Assembly (NCBI GenBank): GCA_020025955.1
Contig: JAHHRF010000059.1
Location: forward strand, 1 to 10,412
DNA length: 10,412 nucleotides
Direction of reading: 5' to 3'
Origin: Sutterella sp.
GTDB taxonomy: Bacteria > Pseudomonadota > Gammaproteobacteria > Burkholderiales > Burkholderiaceae_F
Part shown: positions 1 to 6,926 of the stretch, one piece after another
How the letters are laid out: each line of letters opens with the position of its first letter
How positions within the stretch are numbered: position 1 is the stretch's first letter
Made by a program: the position numbers and the translations under genes
The notes under the pieces: generated by a model
Seen by the model: the letters and a program-made list of their open reading frames with translations, nothing else
Database searches by the model: none
Told to the model about the DNA's origin: nothing

Positions 1-104
1 AACTCGATGCCAACTGGCGTGTGACGGGGAGCACCTTTGTCACGAAGCACGTCGGCGTGAAGCCGGCCGTGCGTGCGTCGGTAACCTTAGAGCGCGCGTT
101 CTAA
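1..104 (+). CDS. C-terminal fragment of an unidentified protein
   Basis: The frame that starts at base 3 is open from the window edge to a TAA at 102-104. It encodes the last 33 residues of a protein ending in ...SVTLERAF. The terminal phenylalanine and the stretch of alternating small and larger residues before it would fit the last strand of an outer-membrane beta-barrel. However, the residue at -2 is arginine, which does not match the usual barrel signature well, so this is only a suggestion. A strong plus-strand terminator begins 12 bases after the stop, which supports this as a real gene end. The family cannot be named from this tail. Confidence 0.62.
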   Translation, partial: LDANWRVTGSTFVTKHVGVKPAVRASVTLERAF

Positions 105-115
105 CCCATAACGAC

Positions 116-146
116 AAAGCCCCTCAAACGTTTGAGGGGCTTTTTC
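116..146 (+). terminator. Intrinsic terminator of the left-edge gene
   Basis: A perfect 28-base palindrome (116-143) has arms AAAGCCCCTCAAA and TTTGAGGGGCTTT around a CG centre, and runs into a T-rich tract (141-148). It lies 12 bases after the stop at 104, so it ends the plus-strand transcript. Confidence 0.9.
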
Positions 147-152
147 TTAGCC

Positions 153-196
153 AAAAAAATGAACGCCCTGGGTCTTAGGTAGACACCAGGGCGTTT
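153..196 (-). terminator. Intrinsic terminator of the alaS-tusA operon
   Basis: Arms at 162-175 and 181-195 pair over 14 bases with one bulged base and a short loop. The inner part pairs AGAC with GTCT and the outer part AACGCCCTGG with CCAGGGCGTT. On the minus strand the hairpin is followed by seven T (plus-strand A run 153-159). It begins 15 bases beyond the tusA stop codon. Confidence 0.9.
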
Positions 197-210
197 GTAT
201 GCGGGTGGGC

Positions 211-456
211 TTAGTGACGACGTTTGATTACGGACACATAGGCGGGCGCACCCTCCCAGGTCGATTCAAACTGATCCATCAGGGTGTGACCCGTTTGGCG
301 ACAAAAGACTTGAAAGTCTTCCGTGCTCTTTTTGTCGGTACTCACCACCTTCAGGACCTCACCCCCGGCCATCCCCATGAGCGCTTTTTTCGCTTTGAGG
401 ATGGGCATGGGGCAAACGAGCCCTGGGAGCGTAATCGTCAGCGTGACCTCACTCAT
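211..456 (-). CDS. tusA: TusA/SirA-family sulfur carrier protein
   Basis: This 81-residue protein has the layout of the TusA (SirA, YeeD-like) family: a first strand, then the CPMP motif (Cys15-Pro-Met-Pro18) opening a basic helix, and a later FCRQTGH segment that is also typical of the family. The motif cysteine carries a persulfide and hands sulfur to acceptors. In Escherichia coli TusA works in 2-thiolation of tRNA wobble uridine and in molybdenum-cofactor sulfur supply. The start ATG overlaps the alaS stop as ATGA (453-456), so translation is probably coupled to alaS. GAGG lies about 10 bases before the start, within a small GAGGC/GCCTC inverted repeat. No tusBCDE partners are visible, so the exact acceptor is unknown, and a general TusA-like role is as likely as the tRNA pathway. 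Confidence 0.9.
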   Translation of the reverse strand: MSEVTLTITLPGLVCPMPILKAKKALMGMAGGEVLKVVSTDKKSTEDFQVFCRQTGHTLMDQFESTWEGAPAYVSVIKRRH

Positions 457-3080
457 GCGAGGCGTGCCTCAATGAGTGCCGGGAGCTCAGCCATGATGGC
501 ATCGAGCCCGTCAGCGCTCGGGGCACCGGCCATGGCGAGGTCGGGCTTACCGCCGCCCTTGCCGCCGAGCTTGCCAGCGACTTCACGGACGAGGTCACCG
601 GCCTTGAGTTTGGCGGTGTTAGCCTTACCCACGGCAACCGCTAAGGACACCTTGTTGTCCTCGGCCACCGAGGCTAAGAACACAACGCCACCCTGTAAGC
701 GCGACTGCATGTTGTTGGCTTCATCACGAAGGACCTTGGCTTCCACATCCATGCGAGCCACCAAGACCTTAACGCCATGCATTTCAACGGCCTTGGCTAA
801 GAGGGCTTCACCCATCTGAGCGGCCAACTGGCTCTTGAGTTCGGCAACGCGCTTCTCTAATGCACGAAGGTCTTCACCCTGCTGGGCGAGCTTTTCAGGC
901 AATTCCGCCGTCTGCACCTTCATGACGCGAGCAGCGTTAGCTAAGGCGCGGGCATTGTTCTGAGCCACCTTGAGCGCATTGAGACCCGTCACGGCTTCGA
1001 TACGACGAACGCCTGCGGCAATGCCCCCTTCCGAGAGGATGGCAAAGCTACCAATGTCACCCGTGCGACGTACGTGCGTACCGCCACAGAGTTCCTTGGA
1101 GGAGCCAATCGAGAGCACGCGCACTTCGTCACCGTACTTTTCACCAAAGAGCATCATGGCGCCGGCGTCCTTCGCGGCGTCCAAGCTCATCACCTCGGCC
1201 GACACCGGGGTGTTGGCGAGAATTTCAGCGTTCACCAAGTCTTCAACCTGACGGAGTTCTTCGTCGGTCACGGGCTGGTTATGCGCAAAGTCAAAGCGGG
1301 TGAGTTCAGCGTTCACCAACGAGCCCTTTTGCTGGACGTGTTCGCCCAAGACCTTCTTCAAGGCCTTTTGCATCATGTGGGTGGCCGAGTGGTTACGCAT
1401 GCTGGCTTCACGATGAGCTTCGTTCACGGCTAAGGCGAAGGTGTCCCCCACCTTGACCGAGCCTTCCACCACGTGAGCGTGCTGCCCCGTCACGGCGCCC
1501 TTCACCTTGAAGGTGTCCAAAATCTCTAACATCGTGCCCGGGTTCTTGGCCGTGCCCGTGTCGCCACACTGACCGCCCGATTCCGCATAGAAGGGGGTAC
1601 GATCAAAGACCACAACGGCGTCGTCACCGGCCTGGGCTTCGTTCACGGCTTCGCCGTTGACGAACACCGCTAAGACACGTGCGTCCGATTCCACTAAGGT
1701 GTCGTAACCGGTAAAGACCGTGTCGTCGCCCTGGTAGTCGAGCCCCGCATTCATCTTGAATTTGGCCGAGGCACGGGCGGCTTCACGCTGGCGCGCCATG
1801 GCGGCGTCAAAGCCTTCGACGTCAATCTTTAAACCGCGTTCACGGCACACGTCACCCGTCAAGTCCGCGGGGAACCCGTACGTGTCGTGAAGCTTAAAGA
1901 GCACTTCACCGTCTAAGATCCCGTTTTCATTGGCGGCAATGGCTTCTTCGAGCAACTGCATGCCGTTGGCGATCGTCTGGAAGAAACGGCGTTCTTCGTC
2001 TTCAATCACCTTGGCGATTTCGGGCTTGTTGAGTTCAGGGTAGGCTTCGGCCATTTCAGCGCGCACCGCATCCACTAACTTAAAGAAGAAGGGGGAGCGA
2101 GCACCGAGCTTGTAGCCGTGGCGAATGGCACGACGGCAGATACGGCGAAGCACATAGCTACGCCCCTCATTGCCCGGCACAATGCCGTCAGCAATCGAGA
2201 AGGCGCAAGAGCGGATATGGTCCGCAATCACCTTTAACGAGGGGCTGGTGGGATCCACCGCCACGTCGCTTACGCTTTCCACTGCGGCCTTGGAGGCAGC
2301 GAGCAAATTCTGGAAGAGGTCAATGTCGTAGTTGGTGTGCACGCCCTGAAGGACGGCAGCCACACGTTCTAACCCCATCCCCGTGTCGACGCTGGGCTTC
2401 GGGAGCTTATGCATCACGCCCTTTTCGTCACGGTTAAACTGCATGAACACCAAGTTCCAGATTTCGATGTAACGGTCACCGTCTTCGTCGGGGCTCCCAG
2501 GAGGGCCACCGGCCACGTCTTCACCGTGGTCATAGAAGATTTCCGTGCAGGGACCACACGGCCCCGTGTCACCCATCGCCCAGAAGTTGTCCGAGTTGTA
2601 GCGGCCGCCCTTGTTGTCGCCGATACGCACAATGCGCTCCGCGGGCACGCCCACTTCCTTGTTCCAGATGTCGTAGGCTTCGTTGTCTTCTTCGTAGACC
2701 GTGATCCAGAGCTTCTCGGCCGGCAGGTGGAAGTGCTGGGTCAAGAGTTCCCAGGCGAAATGAATCGCGTCATGCTTGAAGTAGTCGCCAAAGCTGAAGT
2801 TCCCGAGCATTTCAAAGAACGTGTGATGGCGAGCGGTGTAACCGACGTTATCCAAGTCGTTGTGCTTGCCACCCGCGCGAATGCACTTCTGCGAGGTCGT
2901 AGCACGGTTATAGGGGCGCTTATCGAACCCTAAGAACACGTCCTTGAACTGGTTCATCCCAGCGTTCGTGAAAAGGAGGGTGGGGTCGTCACCGGGCACA
3001 ACCGGCGAGGAGGCCACAATCGTGTGACCTTTACTTTCGTAGAACTTCAAAAAAGTTCGACGGATATCTGCGACTTTCAT
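453..3080 (-). CDS. alaS: Alanyl-tRNA synthetase
   Basis: AlaS attaches alanine to tRNA-Ala and removes mischarged serine or glycine. It has 875 residues, against 876 in Escherichia coli. The class II catalytic core covers about residues 1-240: an FTNAGMNQF motif near 38-45, an RATTSQKCIRAGGKHND stretch near 59-75, and GMGLERVA (motif 3) near 234-241. The tRNA-recognition helices follow. The editing domain has its four zinc-site residues in place: His564 and His568 in HSATH, and Cys665 and His669 in CGGTH. A coiled-coil linker (about 720-755) leads to the C-Ala domain with a GGKGGGK stretch at 839-845. The start matches the family N-terminus, although there is no Shine-Dalgarno sequence upstream, only a C/T-rich run. 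It is transcribed with tusA, which overlaps it by 4 bases. No T-box leader is visible. Confidence 0.98.
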   Translation of the reverse strand: MKVADIRRTFLKFYESKGHTIVASSPVVPGDDPTLLFTNAGMNQFKDVFLGFDKRPYNRATTSQKCIRAGGKHNDLDNVGYTARHHTFFEMLGNFSFGDYFKHDAIHFAWELLTQHFHLPAEKLWITVYEEDNEAYDIWNKEVGVPAERIVRIGDNKGGRYNSDNFWAMGDTGPCGPCTEIFYDHGEDVAGGPPGSPDEDGDRYIEIWNLVFMQFNRDEKGVMHKLPKPSVDTGMGLERVAAVLQGVHTNYDIDLFQNLLAASKAAVESVSDVAVDPTSPSLKVIADHIRSCAFSIADGIVPGNEGRSYVLRRICRRAIRHGYKLGARSPFFFKLVDAVRAEMAEAYPELNKPEIAKVIEDEERRFFQTIANGMQLLEEAIAANENGILDGEVLFKLHDTYGFPADLTGDVCRERGLKIDVEGFDAAMARQREAARASAKFKMNAGLDYQGDDTVFTGYDTLVESDARVLAVFVNGEAVNEAQAGDDAVVVFDRTPFYAESGGQCGDTGTAKNPGTMLEILDTFKVKGAVTGQHAHVVEGSVKVGDTFALAVNEAHREASMRNHSATHMMQKALKKVLGEHVQQKGSLVNAELTRFDFAHNQPVTDEELRQVEDLVNAEILANTPVSAEVMSLDAAKDAGAMMLFGEKYGDEVRVLSIGSSKELCGGTHVRRTGDIGSFAILSEGGIAAGVRRIEAVTGLNALKVAQNNARALANAARVMKVQTAELPEKLAQQGEDLRALEKRVAELKSQLAAQMGEALLAKAVEMHGVKVLVARMDVEAKVLRDEANNMQSRLQGGVVFLASVAEDNKVSLAVAVGKANTAKLKAGDLVREVAGKLGGKGGGKPDLAMAGAPSADGLDAIMAELPALIEARLA

Positions 3081-3169
3081 GTTGAAATGGGAAGAAAAAA
3101 AGAAAATTGGGTCTAGCGGCGTCGTGTGCTCAAACGCATTGGGAGCTTCACGTCGCCAAAGAAACGTCT

Positions 3170-3175
3170 ATTGTA
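3170..3175 (-). promoter_or_regulatory. Possible alaS -10 element
   Basis: On the minus strand the hexamer TACAAT (one mismatch to TATAAT) lies between the hemN terminator and alaS, which would give a leader of roughly 80 bases. No good -35 hexamer is seen at 16-18 bases spacing, so this is a tentative call. Confidence 0.35.
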
Positions 3176-3184
3176 CTCGCTTAC

Positions 3185-3217
3185 GATAAACCCCGTGCGA
3201 ATTGGGCTCACACGGGG
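3185..3217 (-). terminator. Putative hemN terminator
   Basis: Read on the minus strand, CCCCGTGTG pairs with CGCACGGGG (one U-G pair) around a 9-base loop. A short T-rich stretch (TTTATCG) follows. It begins about 30 bases after the hemN stop. The weak T-tract lowers certainty. Confidence 0.6.
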
Positions 3218-3247
3218 TGGGTTTAAGCGTCAAGCGGGGGACGACCT

Positions 3248-4648
3248 TTACGCAATGCGGGAATAGCCCCCAGCGCGGGTGGATTCACGCAAATAGCGGT
3301 CAAACTGCATGGCGACGGCGCGCACAAAGATTTTCCCCTTCGGGAGCACCACGATGCGATCGTCTAAGACTTCCACGAGGTCGTGCTTCACATAGGGGCG
3401 CATGCGCTCTAATTCGTAGGCAAAGGTCTCATCAAAGTTAATGCCAAAGCGGGCTTCGACGTCCTTTTTCACGATTTCGAAGTTGCACATCACGGTCATG
3501 ATGACGTAGTGGCGCAGGCGATCGTCGTCGGACAACTGGTACCCGCGGTTGGTGGCCAAGTGCCCCGCACGAATCGCTTCGTAGTAGTCCGGCAACTCAC
3601 GCGGGTTGCAGGCATAGAGCCCACCCACCTTAGAAATGGACGACACCCCTAAGGCCACCATGTCGCACTCGGCCTTGGTGGAATAGCCCTGGAAGTTACG
3701 CTGCAAGGTCCCTTCGTTTTGGGCGAGCGTGAGCTCATCCGTTTCCTTAGCGAAGTGGTCCATCCCGATGTAGCGGTAGCCGTTGGCGGTCAAGCGCGTA
3801 ATCGCATCAAACATGATGTTGACTTTTTCCACGGTGCCAGGCAGATCGGCGGGCAAAATACGACGTTGCGCCTTGAAGTGGTTCGGCAGATGCGCGTAGT
3901 GGTAAAGCGCAATACGATCGGGGCTCAATTCAATGACTTGATCGATCGTGTGGGCAAAGGTTTCACGCGTTTGCTTCGGTAACCCATAGATTAAGTCCAT
4001 GTTGATGGACTCAAACCCATTGGCGCGAGCCGTCTCCATGGTGTCCTTCACCAAATCAAAGGGCTGAATGCGGTTGACCGCTTTTTGCGTGGGCTCGTTA
4101 AAGTCCTGTACGCCCAAACTCATGCGATTGAGCCCCAACTGATTGAGGTGCTTAATCTTGTCCGCCGGGCACGTGCGAGGGTCCACTTCGATGGAGAATT
4201 CGCCGCCTTGAGCCAACGGAAAGCGCGAGGTGAGCATCGTCATCAAGCGCTCTAACTCGGCGTTATCTAAAAAGGTGGGCGTGCCACCCCCAAAGTGCAA
4301 CTGGGCGAGTTCGTGAGAGCCCGAGAGTTTGGCTTTAATTAAATCGGCTTCTTGGGTTAACACGTCCAAGTATTCGGCGCTGCGAGAGTGGTCGCGCGTC
4401 ACAATCTTGTTGCAACCGCAATAAAAGCACACGTCCTGACAGAAGGGGACGTGAACGTAGAGCGAGAGGTCCGCGGGCTTTTCCGCTTCGTGGCGAGTGG
4501 AGAGCGCACGCTCATAATCCTCGGCGGTTAAAGCACTATTAAAACGGTCTGCCGTGGGATACGACGTATAACGCGGGGCCGGCACATCGAATTTTTTCAA
4601 TAAGTCAAGCTCGGGGAGCTCGACACCACTCGTGGCAGGATTCGTCAT
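3248..4648 (-). CDS. hemN: Oxygen-independent coproporphyrinogen III dehydrogenase (radical SAM)
   Basis: HemN decarboxylates two propionate side chains of coproporphyrinogen III to give protoporphyrinogen IX without oxygen, in the cytoplasm. The protein has 466 residues (about 457 in Escherichia coli). The N-terminal PRYTSYPT motif (25-32) is typical of true HemN. The radical-SAM cluster motif is Cys70-x3-Cys74-x2-Cys77, followed by the extra Cys79 and by NKIVTR. Tyr64 precedes the motif as in the E. coli enzyme, and GGGTP (121-125) binds SAM. The IGMDHFA and RNFQGYST stretches and the C-terminal HemN domain separate it from HemW-like proteins. An AAGGA ribosome site lies about 8 bases before the ATG. 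It is transcribed alone and away from fnr, with an FNR box in its promoter, so anaerobic induction is expected. Confidence 0.97.
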   Translation of the reverse strand: MTNPATSGVELPELDLLKKFDVPAPRYTSYPTADRFNSALTAEDYERALSTRHEAEKPADLSLYVHVPFCQDVCFYCGCNKIVTRDHSRSAEYLDVLTQEADLIKAKLSGSHELAQLHFGGGTPTFLDNAELERLMTMLTSRFPLAQGGEFSIEVDPRTCPADKIKHLNQLGLNRMSLGVQDFNEPTQKAVNRIQPFDLVKDTMETARANGFESINMDLIYGLPKQTRETFAHTIDQVIELSPDRIALYHYAHLPNHFKAQRRILPADLPGTVEKVNIMFDAITRLTANGYRYIGMDHFAKETDELTLAQNEGTLQRNFQGYSTKAECDMVALGVSSISKVGGLYACNPRELPDYYEAIRAGHLATNRGYQLSDDDRLRHYVIMTVMCNFEIVKKDVEARFGINFDETFAYELERMRPYVKHDLVEVLDDRIVVLPKGKIFVRAVAMQFDRYLRESTRAGGYSRIA

Positions 4649-4699
4649 AGGGTTTTCCTTTTGGGTTTTGGCACTTTATGACTTGGCGCAAACTTCCTG

Positions 4700-4705
4700 A
4701 TATTA
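4700..4705 (-). promoter_or_regulatory. hemN -10 element
   Basis: The minus-strand hexamer TAATAT lies so that transcription would begin near 4693. The centre of the FNR box is then about 42.5 bases upstream, very near the -41.5 position of activator sites that overlap the -35 region. No good -35 hexamer is needed or seen. Confidence 0.6.
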
Positions 4706-4725
4706 TTAACGCTGAAACTGCCAAA

Positions 4726-4745
4726 GACTTGATATTCGTCAAGTC
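4726..4745 (-). promoter_or_regulatory. FNR box of the hemN promoter
   Basis: The core TTGATATTCGTCAA (4729-4742) matches 9 of the 10 specified positions of the FNR consensus TTGAT-N4-ATCAA. It sits inside a larger perfect inverted repeat, GACTTGA-N6-TCAAGTC. Its spacing to the -10 at 4700-4705 fits a class II activated promoter for hemN. On the fnr side there is no AT-rich -10 at a matching distance. The gene for the likely binding protein, FNR, is the next gene. Confidence 0.8.
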
Positions 4746-4908
4746 CGCAGGCGCGTTTTCGCGGTTTGCCTAACCGAAGTCCAGTGGGGGTCGAAAAGAG
4801 CGGAGAAACGATTTTTCGCTTTTTCTGCCATTTTAGAGCGCAAAGATTAGCGCTAAATTATTGGCCCAAGTTTCCGCTGTACAACGGTCTCTAACCTCGA
4901 GGAGGGTT

Positions 4909-4951
4909 AGGGGGCTTGTGATGACGAAAACGCATTAGACCCCCTGTTTTT
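4909..4951 (+). terminator. Terminator-like hairpin in the fnr upstream region
   Basis: AGGGGG (4909-4914) pairs with CCCCCT (4940-4945). Inside, GATGaCG pairs with CGCATT around an AAAA loop, leaving an internal loop between the two helices. TGTTTTTCT follows. It lies 65 bases before the fnr start with no gene upstream on this strand, so it may be an attenuator of fnr or the end of a short RNA. The internal loop makes the helix imperfect. Confidence 0.4.
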
Positions 4952-5015
4952 CTCCCCCACCGGCGCCCGACTTGTTGTGGCAAAAACAGAATAACGATAG
5001 AAAAGGAACCTCAAC

Positions 5016-5834
5016 ATGAATCTTTCCTCGTTGCGTGTGGCATGCTCAAACTGTAATTTGCGTGAGTCGTGCCTGCCAATGGGCCTCTCGCTCAAGGAAT
5101 TTGAACGCCTGGAAGATTTGGTCGCGTCGCGCCGTCGTGTGCGTCGAGGCGAGTCGCTCTACTGCGCAGGGGATCGCTTTGAAAATCTCTACGCGATTCG
5201 TCTGGGCTTTTTAAAGAGCACCGTGATGAGTAGTGACGGGCGCGAACAGGTGACGAACTTCTCCATGGCCGGCGATATGGTGGGCTATGACGGGTTAAGT
5301 TCGGGCGTCTACTCCTGCGACGTCGTCGCCTTAGAAGATACGGAAGTCTGCGTCATCCCCTACGAGCGCTTAGAAGAAGTGGGCGAAGCGGTGCATGCGA
5401 TGGCCCTGCACTTTCAAAAGCAATTGAGCCGTGAGATCGTGCGCCAAAATGGGGTGATGTTGCTCCTGGGGAGCATGTACGCCGAAGAGCGTTTGGCGGC
5501 GTTTTTGCTGTCGCTCTCTCAACGCTTTGAGTCGCGTGGCTACTCACGCAGCGAATTCGTGCTTCGTATGACGCGAGCTGAAATTGGGTCTTACTTGGGG
5601 TTGAAGCTTGAAACCGTGAGCCGTGTGCTCTCGCGCTTCGGGCACGATGGCCTCATTGAAGTGAACCAAAAGCACGTGCGCATTTTTGACGTTGAAGGGC
5701 TGCGTAGCATTGTCTCCGCGGTCAAGGTGCAAAAGAGCGCCCCGAAGGACGTCTTAAAGGCCGCTGGCCCCAACGTGGTCCAATTCAACCGCTCGCGAGC
5801 CGTGAGTGGCGGGAAAAAGAAGAAAGGGGATTAA
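5016..5834 (+). CDS. fnr: FNR-type oxygen-sensing transcription regulator
   Basis: This is a CRP/FNR-family regulator of 272 residues with the oxygen-labile 4Fe-4S ligands in place. The N-terminal cluster is Cys10-x2-Cys13-x5-Cys19, and Cys112 in EVCVIPY corresponds to E. coli Cys122. A cyclic-nucleotide-type beta-barrel (about 35-125), a dimerisation helix (about 125-155) and a winged helix-turn-helix follow. The recognition helix carries Glu199, Ser202 and Arg203 in LETVSRVLSRF, the residues that read TTGAT in FNR, and this agrees with the box upstream of hemN. The start has AAGGA 8 bases upstream. Compared with the 250-residue E. coli protein the N-terminus is shorter, and the C-terminus carries roughly 30 extra basic residues ending in KKKKGD. 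It stands alone, with its own terminator. Confidence 0.96.
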   Translation: MNLSSLRVACSNCNLRESCLPMGLSLKEFERLEDLVASRRRVRRGESLYCAGDRFENLYAIRLGFLKSTVMSSDGREQVTNFSMAGDMVGYDGLSSGVYSCDVVALEDTEVCVIPYERLEEVGEAVHAMALHFQKQLSREIVRQNGVMLLLGSMYAEERLAAFLLSLSQRFESRGYSRSEFVLRMTRAEIGSYLGLKLETVSRVLSRFGHDGLIEVNQKHVRIFDVEGLRSIVSAVKVQKSAPKDVLKAAGPNVVQFNRSRAVSGGKKKKGD

Positions 5835-5848
5835 CCCCCAAAGACAGC

Positions 5849-5881
5849 AAAAGGCGTTCGATGACGAGAACGCCTTTTTCT
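5849..5881 (+). terminator. fnr terminator
   Basis: AAAAGGCGTTC (5849-5859) pairs with GAACGCCTTTT (5868-5878) around an 8-base loop. The T-tract TTTTTCTT follows. It begins 15 bases after the fnr stop. Confidence 0.92.
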
Positions 5882-5903
5882 TGTGTGACGGCCCCAAGAA
5901 GGA

Positions 5904-5936
5904 AAAACGCGATCAAATACTGATCGCGTTTTCTTT
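5904..5936 (-). terminator. Bidirectional terminator, chiefly for ugpQ
   Basis: AAAACGCGATCA (5904-5915) and TGATCGCGTTTT (5921-5932) form a perfect 12-base stem with a 5-base loop. T-rich tracts follow on both strands. On the minus strand it lies 19 bases after the ugpQ stop. On the plus strand it is a second stop signal behind fnr. Confidence 0.88.
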
Positions 5937-5951
5937 TCCCTTAGTCTCTCG

Positions 5952-6749
5952 TTAGAGCCCCGGGCTCAAGAGATCGGGACGGTCCGTGCAGAGCCCGTCA
6001 ATCCCCCAGTCAAAGAGTTCTTGGGCACGACGGGGGTCGTTAACGGTCCAGCAAAAGACGTAGTAGCCTGCGCCCTTGATTTGCTGCACAAACTCACGCG
6101 TAGCACGCTTGTGGTTGATGTGAAGCGCAATGGACTGGGTCTCTTCTAAGATCTGCAACCAATTGGCAGGAATCTCATCAATCAAGAAGCCGCGCGGAAT
6201 GCGAGGAGCCGTTTCTTTGGCGCCTAAGAGGGCTTCGGGTTTAAAGGACGAAAAGAGCGGGAGCTTCGGGCGCAAGTCTTCGTCCTTGGAGTATTCGTCC
6301 GCTAAGACGTCACGGAAAAGCTGCGCGGTGATGGCCCCCACCACGCGACCCGTATCGCGCTCATGACCCTTGGCGGGTTTGATTTCCACGTTGGCCCACA
6401 CGCCATTCTTGCGGCACCAGTTCATGGCTTGCACGTAGCCCGCCGGGGGTTCGCCAGCATAGAAGGGCGAGAACCAGCTCCCTGCATCCATCGTGCGGAT
6501 TTGTTCCCCCGTGTAGTCGGGGACAGCACCCGGCATCGAGATCGTGCGACCGAAAAACTCATCGTGCACGAGCACGGGCACATCGTCGGCCGCTAACATC
6601 GCATCCGTTTCAATGGCACGGTACCCGTGACGGAAGCCTTCTCGGAAGGCGGCCATGGTGTTTTCCGGGGCTAAGACACCCCCCGCACGATGTACGGCTA
6701 AACGGGGGTAGGGCCAGGGGCTGAGGGCATTGTCGTTGTAGCGCGTCAT
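5952..6749 (-). CDS. ugpQ: Cytosolic glycerophosphodiester phosphodiesterase
   Basis: The enzyme cleaves glycerophosphodiesters to glycerol-3-phosphate and an alcohol. The GDPD signature is complete: His20-Arg21 followed by Gly-Gly, APENT (27-31), Glu47 and Asp49 in IETDA, His62 in LVHDE, and NVEIKP (120-125). The ICTD-like end segment is present as LCTD. No signal peptide is seen, and the sequence resembles E. coli UgpQ throughout, so it is cytoplasmic. I chose the ATG at 6749 (265 residues) because GGAG lies 6 bases before it. The frame extends 18 codons upstream to an ATG at 6803, but that start has no ribosome site and the added residues are not family-like. No ugpABCE transport genes are adjacent, so substrate supply is unclear. 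It is transcribed alone. Confidence 0.93.
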   Translation of the reverse strand: MTRYNDNALSPWPYPRLAVHRAGGVLAPENTMAAFREGFRHGYRAIETDAMLAADDVPVLVHDEFFGRTISMPGAVPDYTGEQIRTMDAGSWFSPFYAGEPPAGYVQAMNWCRKNGVWANVEIKPAKGHERDTGRVVGAITAQLFRDVLADEYSKDEDLRPKLPLFSSFKPEALLGAKETAPRIPRGFLIDEIPANWLQILEETQSIALHINHKRATREFVQQIKGAGYYVFCWTVNDPRRAQELFDWGIDGLCTDRPDLLSPGL

Positions 6750-6820
6750 GAGACTCTCCAAACTCAAACTTTTTTCGTTGCGGGGCAGTGCCGACCGTAA
6801 CATTCAAAACCAATTTCACC

Positions 6821-6850
6821 ATTAAACCCTAAAATGAAGGCGTTTGTGAA
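6821..6850 (-). promoter_or_regulatory. Candidate sigma-70 promoter of ugpQ
   Basis: On the minus strand TTCACA (6845-6850) and TTTAAT (6821-6826) each match five of six consensus positions with an 18-base spacer. Transcription would begin near 6814, giving a leader of about 65 bases to the ATG at 6749. Confidence 0.55.
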
Positions 6851-6858
6851 CGGGAATC

Positions 6859-6879
6859 ACCCCAAGACGGGGGTTTTTT
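6859..6879 (+). terminator. Small orphan terminator-like hairpin
   Basis: ACCCC (6859-6863) pairs with GGGGT (6870-6874) around a 6-base loop, and the T run continues to 6879. It lies between the divergent ugpQ and tctC genes with no plus-strand gene before it. The stem is only 5 bases. Confidence 0.4.
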
Positions 6880-6897
6880 CGTCAATCCCCAGGGTTA

Positions 6898-6910
6898 TCC
6901 CTTGAAGGGA
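6898..6910. promoter_or_regulatory. Inverted repeat upstream of tctC
   Basis: TCCCTTGAAGGGA has two perfect 6-base arms around a single central base, typical in size of an operator half-site pair. It lies about 70 bases before the tctC start. Confidence 0.35.
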
Positions 6911-6926
6911 AGAAACCGTTTACACT

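Larger units (their letters stand above)
4649..5015. other. Divergent hemN-fnr control region
   Basis: This 367-base gap separates two genes that point away from each other. It holds the hemN ribosome site and promoter, a near-consensus FNR box (4729-4742), a perfect TTAGCGCTAA palindrome (4847-4856), an inverted repeat CTAACC/GGTTAG (4891-4910), a terminator-like hairpin (4909-4951), and the fnr ribosome site AAGGA (5003-5007). I found no convincing protein gene in it on either strand. A clear sigma-70 promoter for fnr is not evident. Confidence 0.75.

Noticed and set aside
2409..2933. 174-codon plus-strand open frame opposite alaS
   Set aside because: It is a mirror of the strongly conserved alaS catalytic core and has no ribosome site or family resemblance.
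4729..4742. FNR box as an autoregulatory site of fnr
   Set aside because: It is nearly 290 bases from the fnr start, and no -10 element lies at a suitable distance on that side. The hemN side fits well.
6845..6860. TGTGA...TCAC, CRP-like inverted repeat
   Set aside because: The spacer is 7 bases instead of 6 and the right arm is incomplete. The left half is better explained as the -35 of ugpQ.
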